A DNA stretch of 13,682 nucleotides from DATGLE01 sp035294325. Its GTDB lineage: Bacteria > Chloroflexota > Ktedonobacteria > Ktedonobacterales > Ktedonobacteraceae. Numbering within the stretch: the stretch's first letter is position 1; every line of letters starts with the position of its first letter. Both the position numbers and the translations under genes were made by a program. This document shows, piece after piece, positions 1 to 6,000 of the stretch. The stretch is taken from the NCBI GenBank assembly GCA_035294325.1, contig DATGLE010000222.1, positions 1 through 13,682 of the forward strand, written 5' to 3'. The notes beneath the pieces are model-generated. The model saw only the letters and a list, made by a program, of their open reading frames with translations. It did not search any database and had not been told where the DNA came from.

Positions 1-147
1 TTTGCCATCCGGGTGCCGCTCAAACGCATGGGTCGCCCAGAGGAAGTGGCAAAGGTCGCACTCTTCCTCGCTTCCTCGGACTCCTCCTTCGTTGTAGGAA
101 CGGAGATCGCTGCCGATGGTGGAACCACAGCCAATATCAGGTCTTGA
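1..147 (+). CDS. SDR family oxidoreductase, C-terminal end (partial)
   Basis: Frame 1 is open from the window edge to a TGA at 145-147 and encodes 48 residues. The sequence VPLKRMGRPEEVAKVALFL followed by ASSDSSFVVGTEIAADGGTT is the typical C-terminus of classical short-chain dehydrogenases/reductases: the RxGxPEEVA segment, the helix with LFLASS, and the Gx(E/D)xxxDGG strand that closes the NAD(P)-binding Rossmann fold. The catalytic Tyr-Lys and the N-terminal glycine motif lie outside the window, so substrate and cofactor preference cannot be judged. The end looks intact rather than truncated. No terminator is evident directly after the stop. Confidence 0.88.
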   Translation, partial: FAIRVPLKRMGRPEEVAKVALFLASSDSSFVVGTEIAADGGTTANIRS

Positions 148-365
148 AACATGAATTACTTTAAACGACAAAACCAAAGCACTTCTCTGTGTTGTCACTA
201 CAGCTTGACACGACGAGAGCCGTCATGCTGACTTGACACGATAACGGAGAGCGCAGCAACAGCAAACGACCCTCCCTACAATGTTTCTGCTGGCGAATAA
301 GATCCGTGAGTGGAATGGTAGAATGAGAAAAATGGCAGGCAAGAGCAGCAGAGAGGAGCCAGAGC

Positions 366-635
366 ATGTCCATGTACCCTGACCACCTGGGGCCAATTCC
401 CGAAGAAACTGCCAGAGTCGCGCGGGCTGCATGCCCAAAGGGAACCTTAGCGATGCGCCTGAGAGATGAATTCGCTGGGCTCTATCGAGATGAACAGTTT
501 GCGCATCTTTATGTCGCCTGCGCATCGACCATCTTCGCTGGCGCACGACCTGGAGCGGCTCGGCATGGGCTATGGCCTTTCCGAAGGCTGAAAGCCCATT
601 GGCACATGCCGACTCCAGGAGTCCAGACAAGATAA
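366..635 (+). pseudogene. IS1182-family transposase, N-terminal remnant
   Basis: The ORF starts at ATG 366 after a GAGGAG-type ribosome binding site (about 352-358). Its first ~50 residues (PIPEETARVARAACPKGT, then MRLRDEFAGLYRDEQFAHLY) match, from memory of the family, the conserved N-terminus of IS1182-type DDE transposases, which usually read PEETARVARAAFPKGN...LRDELG..F.DE.FA.L. After about position 520 the expected continuation (GQPA...LALVTVLQF) is lost and the translation becomes unrelated. Full transposases of this family are roughly 450-550 residues, and no DDE core is present. It is a relic whose 3' part has been deleted or replaced. No terminal inverted repeats of the parent element were recognised. 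Confidence 0.68.
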
Positions 636-717
636 GCATATGAAACAAGCAAATGCATCATTGACTTTTCGAGAAAGGATCGTCGCCAGAAAGAGGTACA
701 ATCATGCGAAAATGGCG

Positions 718-761
718 AATAGCAGTCAAAATAGCAGTCAAAGCCTGCTTTATCAGCAGGC
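718..761. repeat. 12-bp tandem duplication followed by a 7-bp hairpin
   Basis: AATAGCAGTCAA occurs twice head to tail (718-729 and 730-741). It is immediately followed by GCCTGCT / AGCAGGC (743-749 and 755-761) with a 5-nt loop. On the minus strand the hairpin lies about 125 nt beyond the DUF433 stop and precedes TTTGACTGCTATTTT, so it may act as a weak terminator for that gene. The rest of 636-884 shows no supportable gene. Confidence 0.4.
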
Positions 762-884
762 AATGATGAATAAAGCCGCTTGCCAGGAGCATTGACAAGG
801 CAGCAGTGAAAAAAGAACCCGATTGCCAACGAGAGGAGCAGCGCGGGTGCAATACAGGGCGAAGAACCCCGGCCAGACAGTCCC

Positions 885-1127
885 TCAATGCTCGCTGCGA
901 ATATAGCGCCTGATCTCCTCCTCGTTATCATAGAAATAACTGATGGCGTCATATACCTGCGCCAGGGAAAGGCGCTGGCTATGGGCGATCTCTTCCGGAT
1001 CCTGCCCGCTCTGGAACATGAGGATGATATGACGCACTCCTGTATGCGTCCCCTCTATAATAGGCTCACCTTCGTAGAGCGCTGAATCGCGAACAATATG
1101 CGGATGGGCCGTGCGTTCAACAGCCAT
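885..1127 (-). CDS. DUF433 domain protein (antitoxin-like), orphan
   Basis: An 80-residue protein on the minus strand. The stretch GEPIIEGTHTGVRHIILMF, then PEEIAHSQRLSLAQVYDAI, follows the DUF433 pattern (GxPxIxGTRixVxxIl...G.s.EEI....LtleqVyaAL.Yy), a small winged-helix-like fold common in antitoxins of VapBC-like and DUF5615 modules. Start choice: ATG at 1127 has an AAAGGAGG Shine-Dalgarno at 1140-1133, spacing 5 nt, and an extended -10 promoter lies just upstream. DUF433 genes are often followed by a PIN-like DUF5615 toxin, but the minus-strand frames below 885 show no such protein, so this copy appears solitary. The family call is firm; a role as antitoxin or autoregulator is inferred. 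Confidence 0.85.
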   Translation of the reverse strand: MAVERTAHPHIVRDSALYEGEPIIEGTHTGVRHIILMFQSGQDPEEIAHSQRLSLAQVYDAISYFYDNEEEIRRYIRSEH

Positions 1128-1154
1128 AAAAACCTCCTTTCCTCACATAGCGTC

Positions 1155-1163
1155 ATTGTAACA
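1155..1163 (-). promoter_or_regulatory. Extended -10 promoter for the DUF433 gene
   Basis: On the minus strand the sequence reads TGTTACAAT (1163 to 1155), an extended -10 element (TGnTACAAT) about 28 nt upstream of the start codon. No good -35 hexamer is visible at the usual distance, as is common for extended -10 promoters. The leader would be very short and carry the AAAGGAGG at 1140-1133. Confidence 0.5.
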
Positions 1164-1239
1164 CATCCTTAATAATCCTACCACAGCTCGTTACATTCTG
1201 CTCAGAACTGGTGAATGATACGTCTTTACGACGAGTTTC

Positions 1240-1336
1240 GGCCCCCGGCGCGAGCCGTTCAGGTTCAGAGAGTGTGGCTGCGGGCGCAGACCGCAGCCAC
1301 ACTCTCTGAACCCTTTTGAGCGCCACAGGCGTGAGG
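1240..1336. repeat. Palindromic element, copy A (22-bp perfect arms)
   Basis: The core is a perfect inverted repeat: arm 1262-1283 (starts GGTTCAGAGAG), 7-nt loop 1284-1290, arm 1291-1312. The right flank 1318-1336 (GAGCGCCACAGGCGTGAGG) closely resembles the right flanks of the elements upstream of lysS (3661-3686) and argD (12195-12220). The left flank is less similar to the other copies. The element lies between the DUF433 gene and a forward promoter and is not coding. Confidence 0.75.
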
Positions 1337-1508
1337 AGTTTTACATCGTTCATAAGCTCTGCTAGCCTGCTTGTCCGAAGAGAGAGGCGACATTACTGCC
1401 GAGCTTATTCACGCAATTTTCACAATTTCCCCCATCGGCTCCATCGTCTTCCCAGGCCATACCAGCGCACTCGACTTCTCAAAAGAATGAACGAGTTTTT
1501 AGAAAAGC

Positions 1509-1538
1509 TTGACAACTATTAAAACCCGATGGTACAAT
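1509..1538 (+). promoter_or_regulatory. Sigma-70-type promoter, TTGACA-18-TACAAT
   Basis: TTGACA at 1509-1514 and TACAAT at 1533-1538 are separated by 18 bp, a near-consensus housekeeping promoter and the best one in the window. Transcription would start near 1545, only a few bases before the AAAGGAGG at 1549-1556. It drives the short unit 1545-1769 and, by read-through, could also serve birA. Confidence 0.72.
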
Positions 1539-1566
1539 AGCGTCAACGAAAGGAGGTGGTGTGCAG

Positions 1567-1641
1567 ATGGATCAACGTAAACGCTGCACAGACAGCGTTA
1601 TAGATTGCTGCACCTTCCAAACAGGAGGAGCGCTCGCTTAG
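1567..1641 (+). CDS. Possible 24-residue peptide in a structured short transcript
   Basis: ATG 1567 to TAG 1639-1641 encodes MDQRKRCTDSVIDCCTFQTG plus four residues. Support is contextual: a near-consensus promoter (1509-1538) and a full AAAGGAGGTG Shine-Dalgarno at 1549-1558, about 10 nt before the ATG. An in-frame GTG at 1561 is an alternative start. The peptide has three cysteines and no family is recognised. The Shine-Dalgarno GGAGG (1552-1556) can pair with CTTCC (1614-1618), and GTGCAG (1561-1566) with CTGCAC (1608-1613), enclosing a further hairpin AACGCTG/CAGCGTT (1580-1586/1593-1599). Either a leader peptide with translational control or a structured non-coding RNA that only resembles an ORF is possible. 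The region from here to birA (1642-1945) holds no convincing gene. Confidence 0.35.
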   Translation: MDQRKRCTDSVIDCCTFQTGGALA

Positions 1642-1724
1642 AGCAACCTTCTCATGGCATGCGCACCGCGCATAGGCCACACGGAAAATACAGGGGCAGC
1701 ATATCTGCTTGTCTGTGCAGCTTC

Positions 1725-1769
1725 CCCAGAGTTGGGGCAGGCAAGCCGTGCCCTGGCTCTGGGATTTTT
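1725..1769 (+). terminator. Probable intrinsic terminator or attenuator before birA
   Basis: CCCAGAG (1725-1731) pairs with CTCTGGG (1757-1763), and an inner GGGCA/TGCCC helix forms within it. The stem is followed by A and TTTTT (1765-1769). It would end a transcript of about 225 nt begun at the 1509-1538 promoter, or regulate read-through into birA 176 nt further on. Confidence 0.5.
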
Positions 1770-1945
1770 GTACATTTATGCTATCTACTATCCTGATATC
1801 TGTTCAAGAATAATGTACCCCGGCCCGTTTGTAGTAGAACCGCACCCAGGCACTGCGTATGAATGTTGCTCATCAGGCAGGCATCAGATCACGGGCATCT
1901 TCATAGATCAGAATTTTCAGCGGAGATCGCACTAGACAGATAGAA

Positions 1946-2836
1946 GTGGAAGAAGCTCTGAAGGAGATAGAGACCGCCGCATTTAAGCAGTTCGACGTTA
2001 AAGCTTTACAACAGCGACTGAATACGCGTTTTTTTGGCGTTGAGAATCGCTTAGTATTTTTACCGACTGTCGATTCAACGAACACTCTGGCGATGCAACT
2101 GGCTCAGGGTGGAGCCGAGGAAGGAACGGTAGTAATTACCGATAGTCAGACGGCTGGTAAAGGCCGGTTAGGACGGCGCTGGGTAGATAGACCAGGATGT
2201 TACGCCCTCTCATCTACCGTATTACGTCCCCGTTTCCCATCCTACCTCCTCGTAATGGTTGCTTCGCTTGCTGTGGTAGACGCAATCGCCGACACCTGCG
2301 GATTGACCGCGGCGATCAAATGGCCCAACGATGTTCTTATTGGTGAGAGCAAAGTTGCCGGCATCCTGATCGAAACTGGTCATGACCGCACAGGTCGCAT
2401 GGTTGCTATCATGGGTATTGGCGTCAATGTGAACGGACAGCTTTCAGAGTTCGTTGGAGATCAAGCGGAGGCGTCGTCGGTCAATCAAGGGCTGGTCGCA
2501 CCTGCTACCACACTTGAGGCCGCATGCGGGCACCAGGTGAGCCGCGAAACGTTTATGGCTCACCTGCTCGGCCACATTGAAACAAGCTATCTTGCTTTGC
2601 AGCAAGAAACGTGGGATCCGGCAGAAATGACCACCGGGTCCGCCTCTCGGTTGATGCGAGAGCGATGGCGGAATCAACTTTCAACGCTTGGTCGTACCAT
2701 TCAGGTGCGGCAGGGCACTGCTATCCTCAGCGGCATAGCTGAGGATGTGGATGACCACGGAGAGCTGTTACTCCGCTGTCATTCAGGAGAACGCGTCAAT
2801 ATTACCTGGGGAGATATTGGCTACCCCGACAGGTAG
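1946..2836 (+). CDS. birA: Biotin--[acetyl-CoA-carboxylase] ligase
   Basis: Activates biotin with ATP to biotinyl-5'-AMP and transfers it to the acceptor lysine of biotin-dependent carboxylases in the cytoplasm. The 296-residue product shows the catalytic-domain motifs in order: DSTNTLA (43-49), the adenylate-binding loop GKGRLGRRW (71-79), KWPNDV (125-130), KVAGIL (136-141) and GIGVNVN (157-163), followed by a small C-terminal SH3-like domain from about 248. The N-terminal ~30 residues do not form the HTH of bifunctional BirA repressors, so this is probably a monofunctional (class I) ligase. The start is uncertain: GTG 1946 gives the expected length but has no good Shine-Dalgarno, and the frame is open upstream only to a TAG at 1904. 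greA follows after 73 nt and is probably cotranscribed. Confidence 0.92.
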   Translation: MEEALKEIETAAFKQFDVKALQQRLNTRFFGVENRLVFLPTVDSTNTLAMQLAQGGAEEGTVVITDSQTAGKGRLGRRWVDRPGCYALSSTVLRPRFPSYLLVMVASLAVVDAIADTCGLTAAIKWPNDVLIGESKVAGILIETGHDRTGRMVAIMGIGVNVNGQLSEFVGDQAEASSVNQGLVAPATTLEAACGHQVSRETFMAHLLGHIETSYLALQQETWDPAEMTTGSASRLMRERWRNQLSTLGRTIQVRQGTAILSGIAEDVDDHGELLLRCHSGERVNITWGDIGYPDR

Positions 2837-2909
2837 GCGACGCGATGAGCGGAAAAATGGTTTTTTGGGAGAGGATGTTCCTCTGCCCACAAAGAGGGGA
2901 AAACTGAAG

Positions 2910-3374
2910 ATGGAGACACAGGATGTATTCCTCACCAGTGACGGGTGGCAGCGTGCATTAAGCCAGTTGGAGTTTTTGCGCACTGTCAAACGAGCCGAAG
3001 TCGCCCAGTACCTTCATGATGCAAAGGAATCGGGCGATGTGGTGGATAACGCGGCCTACGAAGATGCCAAAAACGAGCAAGCGCGCCTTGAGGGGCGTAT
3101 CATGGAGCTGGAACAGCTTCTGGCGAAGGCCAAGCTCATTGACCATGTGCGAACAGATACAGTTTCGCTTGGCTCGGTGGTCCACCTTGTCACGAGCGAG
3201 GGCCGTGAGTGCCGCTACACCCTGGTCGGAGCATTTGAGGCCAATCCTAGCGCGGGGCGCATTTCTAACGAGTCGCCCGTAGGAAAGGCGCTGCTCGGCC
3301 ATAAAGCCGGTGATCTGGTGATTGTCTCGACGCCTGGCGGTGTCAAGGAGTATACCATTCTCTCTGTAGAGTAA
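2910..3374 (+). CDS. greA: Transcription elongation factor GreA
   Basis: Binds the secondary channel of stalled or backtracked RNA polymerase and stimulates cleavage of the extruded RNA 3' end. The 154-residue length fits GreA (about 157). The N-terminal half is the antiparallel coiled coil (LSQLEFLRTVKRAEVAQYL through LEGRIMELEQLLAKAKLID), with the acidic tip read as ESGDVVDNAAY; the first Asp corresponds to the essential tip residue of E. coli GreA and the second acidic position is Asp instead of Glu. The C-terminal FKBP-like domain carries SNESPVGKALLGHKAGD and VSTPGG. ATG 2910 is chosen over the longer frame because the protein then begins like other GreA proteins and AGAGGGG (2893-2899) lies upstream; a longer start would overlap birA. 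A strong terminator follows. Confidence 0.95.
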   Translation: METQDVFLTSDGWQRALSQLEFLRTVKRAEVAQYLHDAKESGDVVDNAAYEDAKNEQARLEGRIMELEQLLAKAKLIDHVRTDTVSLGSVVHLVTSEGRECRYTLVGAFEANPSAGRISNESPVGKALLGHKAGDLVIVSTPGGVKEYTILSVE

Positions 3375-3401
3375 AGATGCTCACCTGAACTCGCAACAGC
3401 C

Positions 3402-3447
3402 AACCGACCTGTGAACGCCGCTCACGGCGCACAGGCCGGTTTTTTTT
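3402..3447 (+). terminator. Intrinsic terminator of the birA-greA unit
   Basis: Stem ACCG-CCTGTG-CGCCG (from 3403) pairs with CGGCG-CACAGG-CGGT, with an AA bulge, one A/C mismatch and a CTCA loop, followed directly by eight T residues (3440-3447). It lies 28 nt after the greA stop and is the clearest rho-independent terminator in the window. Confidence 0.9.
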
Positions 3448-3474
3448 CATGCGATGCCCCGGCACCCCTGCTAC

Positions 3475-3503
3475 TATTCAATAGAGCGAAACAGTGTTAA
3501 AAT
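3475..3503 (+). promoter_or_regulatory. Candidate extended -10 promoter for lysS
   Basis: TGTTAAAAT at 3495-3503 is an extended -10 element (TGnTAAAAT). The -35 position (3475-3480, TATTCA) is poor. It sits between the greA terminator and lysS, where a promoter is needed, and would give a leader of about 225 nt containing the whole palindromic element at 3541-3702. Confidence 0.45.
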
Positions 3504-3540
3504 AGGCGGCGATCATGATATCTTATCTGAGAGAATATCT

Positions 3541-3702
3541 GATTCCCAGTGCCTTCGCTCTCTTTCATCGGGCGTTCGTGCGGCTTCGCCGCACCTGGGA
3601 GAGGCTGTATGGTGGGAGAAGATGCGCTTCGCGCATCTTCTCCCACCATACAGCCTCTCTGGCGAGCGCCGCAGGCGCGAGGAAGCGCAGAGGCAGGGAA
3701 TC
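3541..3702. repeat. Palindromic element, copy B, in the lysS leader (29-bp perfect arms)
   Basis: The core is a perfect inverted repeat with arms 3599-3627 and 3631-3659 and a TTC loop, centred on GCGCTTCGCGC. It is flanked on the left by a mini-hairpin GTGCGGC-TTC-GCCGCAC (3578-3594) and on the right by GCGCC-GCA-GGCGC (3666-3678). An outer helix, GATTCCC-(AG)-TGCCT (3541-3554) with AGGCA-GGGAATC (3691-3702), encloses everything. The flanks 3574-3598 and 3661-3686 differ by only three bases each from those of the argD-side element, while the arms are unrelated. It ends 32 nt before the lysS start and would form a very stable RNA structure. Confidence 0.88.
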
Positions 3703-3734
3703 GGGCACTCTCCGAGAAAAAAAACGAGGTAAAC

Positions 3735-5210
3735 ATGGCAGACGAACGGGAGATGCGATTACAGCGCCTGCAAGCCCTGCGCGAGCAGGGCATCAACCCC
3801 TATCCTCAGCACGTAGAGCGTACCCATACTATCGCAGAGGTTTTGCAACATTTTGATGAATTCTCCGGGCCAGACGGCTCCTACACACTGGTTGGCCGCA
3901 TACGCGTGCTGCGCGAACAGGGCAAAGTCACGTTCGCCAGAATCGAGGACGGCACCGGCAGCATTCAACTTTTCTTTCGCATTAACGATGTCGGCGAGGA
4001 GGCATATCGCCGCATCAAGCTGCTCGACGTGGGCGATTTCATCCAGGCCAGCGGCTTCCTCTTCACAACGCGCACGGGCGAGCGCACGCTGCACGTCCTG
4101 CACTTTCGCGTCATCGCCAAGAGCCTGCGCCCGCTGCCGGAGAAGTACCACGGCCTGGAAGACATCGAACTGCGCCAGCGCAAGCGCTACCTGGACCTGA
4201 TCGCGAACGGCGATGAGGTCAAGCAGGTCTTTATTACGCGCAGCCGTGTGATTAGCGCCATGCGCCGCTTCCTGGATGAACACGGCTTCATCGAAGTTGA
4301 AACGCCCGTGCTGCAACCGCTCTATGGCGGCGCGACGGCGCGGCCTTTTATCACGCACCATAACACGCTGGATCGCGATCTCTATCTGCGCATTGCTGTC
4401 GAGCTATATCTGAAGCGTTTGATTGTGGGCGGATTTGAGCGCGTCTACGAAATCGGGCGCGACTTCCGTAACGAGGGCATTGATCGCACGCACAATCCTG
4501 AATTTACTGTCATGGAATGTTATCAGGCGTATGCTGACTACAACGATATGATGAAACTGGTCGAGGAAATGATCGCCTTCATCGCTCAGGAAGTGAAAGG
4601 ATCGACACGTATCACCTACCAGGGGACGGAGATCGACCTGGCGCCGCCCTGGCCGCGTATTCCCCTGCTGGACGCTATTGCCGAATTTACCGGCATCGAT
4701 CCATCCCGTTACCCTGATCGCGAGAGCCTGGCCGCTGAAATGCGCGCGCGGGGCTTCGAGGCCGATCCTAAACTGAGTCGTGGCCGCCTGATCGATGATC
4801 TCAAGGGAGCGATGTTCCGCAAGGGCATCCCGGCGCTGCGCCAGGCCCTTTTCCTGATCGATTATCCGCTCGAAGTCTCGCCACTCGCCAAGCTGCATAG
4901 AGAGAAGCCGGGCCTGGTCGAACGCTTCCAGCCCTTTGCCGGCGGCCTGGAACTGGGCAACGCCTTCACCGAACTCAACGATCCGCTCGATCAGCGCGCG
5001 CGCTTCGAGGACCAGGCGCGTCAACGCTCGCATGGCGACGAAGAGGCCCAGGTGCTTGACGAGGACTTCCTGGAGGCGCTGGAGACCGGCATGCCTCCCA
5101 CCGGCGGCCTCGGCATCGGCGTTGACCGCCTGGCGATGCTGATGGCTGACCAGGAGACCATCCGCGATGTCATTCTCTTCCCGACGATGCGCAAGACGGA
5201 GGAGGAATGA
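3735..5210 (+). CDS. lysS: Lysine--tRNA ligase, class II
   Basis: Charges tRNA-Lys with lysine using ATP. The 491-residue length is typical. An N-terminal OB-fold anticodon-binding domain (about 50-125) is followed by the class II catalytic domain: YEIGRDFRNEGIDRTHNPEF (238-257, motif 2), LGNAFTELNDPLDQRARF (407-424) and PPTGGLGIGVDRLAML (454-469, motif 3). The sequence matches bacterial LysS rather than AspRS or AsnRS. ATG 3735 is chosen because ADEREMRLQRLQALREQG is the usual beginning and an ACGAGGT ribosome binding site lies at 3724-3730; the frame stays open upstream to 3549 only because the palindromic element happens to lack stops. No T-box consensus was seen in the leader. The stop TGA is followed by the repeat array, then the membrane-protein gene and comF in the same direction. 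Confidence 0.97.
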   Translation: MADEREMRLQRLQALREQGINPYPQHVERTHTIAEVLQHFDEFSGPDGSYTLVGRIRVLREQGKVTFARIEDGTGSIQLFFRINDVGEEAYRRIKLLDVGDFIQASGFLFTTRTGERTLHVLHFRVIAKSLRPLPEKYHGLEDIELRQRKRYLDLIANGDEVKQVFITRSRVISAMRRFLDEHGFIEVETPVLQPLYGGATARPFITHHNTLDRDLYLRIAVELYLKRLIVGGFERVYEIGRDFRNEGIDRTHNPEFTVMECYQAYADYNDMMKLVEEMIAFIAQEVKGSTRITYQGTEIDLAPPWPRIPLLDAIAEFTGIDPSRYPDRESLAAEMRARGFEADPKLSRGRLIDDLKGAMFRKGIPALRQALFLIDYPLEVSPLAKLHREKPGLVERFQPFAGGLELGNAFTELNDPLDQRARFEDQARQRSHGDEEAQVLDEDFLEALETGMPPTGGLGIGVDRLAMLMADQETIRDVILFPTMRKTEEE

Positions 5211-5239
5211 AAGGGCAAGGCATGACAACGCCCCCATCG

Positions 5240-5339
5240 ATCAAGACGAGGGCAAGCCTCGTCTCTACATGTAGATCAAGACGAGGGCAAGCCTCTACAT
5301 GTAGATCAAGACGAGGGCAAGCCTCGTCTCTACATGTAG
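5240..5339. repeat. Three-copy tandem array of palindromic 35-bp units
   Basis: Units at 5240-5274 (35 bp), 5275-5304 (30 bp, lacking five bases near CGTCT) and 5305-5339 (35 bp) all begin ATCAAGACGAGGGCAAGCCT and end CTACATGTAG. Each full unit contains GACGAGG-GCAAG-CCTCGTC, and CTACATGTAG is itself a palindrome. The next segment, GAGATGGGG-CTTGC-CCCATCTC (from about 5339), has the same design with another stem and the complementary loop. The array lies between lysS and the membrane-protein gene. It has no spacers, so it is not a CRISPR. Confidence 0.9.
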
Positions 5340-5348
5340 AGATGGGGC

Positions 5349-5430
5349 TTGCCCCCATCTCCTTGCCCCCATCTCCTTGCCCCCATCTCCTTTCCCTCCT
5401 CTCCTTGCCCCTTGCCCCCTTCTCCTTTTC
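5349..5430. repeat. 14-bp tandem repeat in a C/T-rich tract
   Basis: TTGCCCCCATCTCC occurs three times exactly (5349-5362, 5363-5376, 5377-5390) and then degenerates into an almost pure pyrimidine tract to about 5430. The plus strand is rich in C and very poor in G, the composition of Rho utilisation sites; the complementary strand has G-runs that could form quadruplex DNA. Both roles are inferred from composition only. Confidence 0.8.
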
Positions 5431-5451
5431 AGGAAGGCGTGAGGTGGACGT

Positions 5452-6000
5452 ATGGCATTAGATGAGACAACAAATCCGCAGAACGCGCGGGCCGATTATG
5501 GCCCTATCTCGTGGTGGAGCTGGCGGCCGGGCATCAGGCCGCTTTCGGCGCTTGCTATCGGTGGAACAATCTCGCTGCTGGCGCTGGCAATCGTCAGCCT
5601 GGGCCTGGTCACGCTGGCCGCCGGAGAACGCGCCGGCGCGCTACTTATACTGGCAGGACTGGCGCTGCTGGCCTATCCCGCGCTCCTGGCGCGCTGGGGC
5701 TGGCGTGACCTGCTGGTTGAGCGCTACCAGCGCGATGAGATACGCGTCTTCAGCGCTCGCGTGGTCGCCCTGCGCGCTGCCAGTTCTTCGCGCAAGAGTC
5801 GCAGCGGGGTGATGCCGCGCGGCACGAACTCCTGGCATGGCGTCGCTCTGCTGCCCATCAACTCCGATAGTACACCGCGCGCGCTCACGTTCAGCGTGAG
5901 CGAAGAGCTGTATAGATCGCTGCGTGAAGGAATGCAGGTGCGCATCAAGCACTCACCGCACCTGCGTTTTGTCTACGCACTGGAGCCGGCGGGTGTATAA
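5452..6000 (+). CDS. Two-helix membrane protein of unknown function
   Basis: A 182-residue protein. After a polar N-terminus (1-29), two hydrophobic segments at about 30-56 and 61-80 form a helical hairpin in the membrane, the second ending at ARWGWRDLLVERYQ. The rest (about 85-182) is soluble, basic in the middle (ASSSRKSRSGVMPRGTNSW) and looks like a small beta-rich domain ending VRIKHSPHLRFVYALEPAG. I do not recognise the family. ATG 5452 has GAGGTGG at 5441-5447. The gene follows lysS after 241 bp of repeats, and its stop overlaps the start of comF by 8 nt, which suggests translational coupling. Its real-gene status is supported by the Shine-Dalgarno, GC-rich third positions and the coupling. 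Confidence 0.75.
   Translation: MALDETTNPQNARADYGPISWWSWRPGIRPLSALAIGGTISLLALAIVSLGLVTLAAGERAGALLILAGLALLAYPALLARWGWRDLLVERYQRDEIRVFSARVVALRAASSSRKSRSGVMPRGTNSWHGVALLPINSDSTPRALTFSVSEELYRSLREGMQVRIKHSPHLRFVYALEPAGV

Noticed and set aside
204..241. CTTGACACGA repeated at 204-213 and 232-241
   Set aside because: A two-copy direct repeat near the IS remnant; could be promoter or operator material, but no -10 or IS end fits and no function can be supported.
1654..1935. 93-codon forward ORF before birA
   Set aside because: It has no ribosome binding site, the proposed terminator lies inside it, and the product resembles nothing; more likely leader or intergenic DNA.
1946..2040. BirA as a biotin-operon repressor
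   Set aside because: The N-terminus lacks a helix-turn-helix domain, so DNA-binding regulation is not supported.
3549..3734. Upstream extension of lysS to ATG 3549
   Set aside because: The extension translates the palindromic element, and LysS homology begins at ATG 3735, which has its own ribosome binding site.
3504..3734. T-box riboswitch upstream of lysS
   Set aside because: No TGGNACCGCG-like antiterminator sequence and no terminator just before lysS; the structure is the repeat element.
5240..5339. CRISPR array
   Set aside because: Units are directly adjacent without unique spacers, and no cas genes are present.
5207..5461. 84-codon ORF overlapping the lysS stop (ATGA)
   Set aside because: It is translated entirely from the tandem repeats and pyrimidine tract, has a low-complexity product, and has no family resemblance.
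5924..5992. ATG 5924 as start of comF
   Set aside because: It would overlap the preceding gene by 77 nt and adds residues unlike ComF; GTG 5993 has a GGAG at proper spacing.
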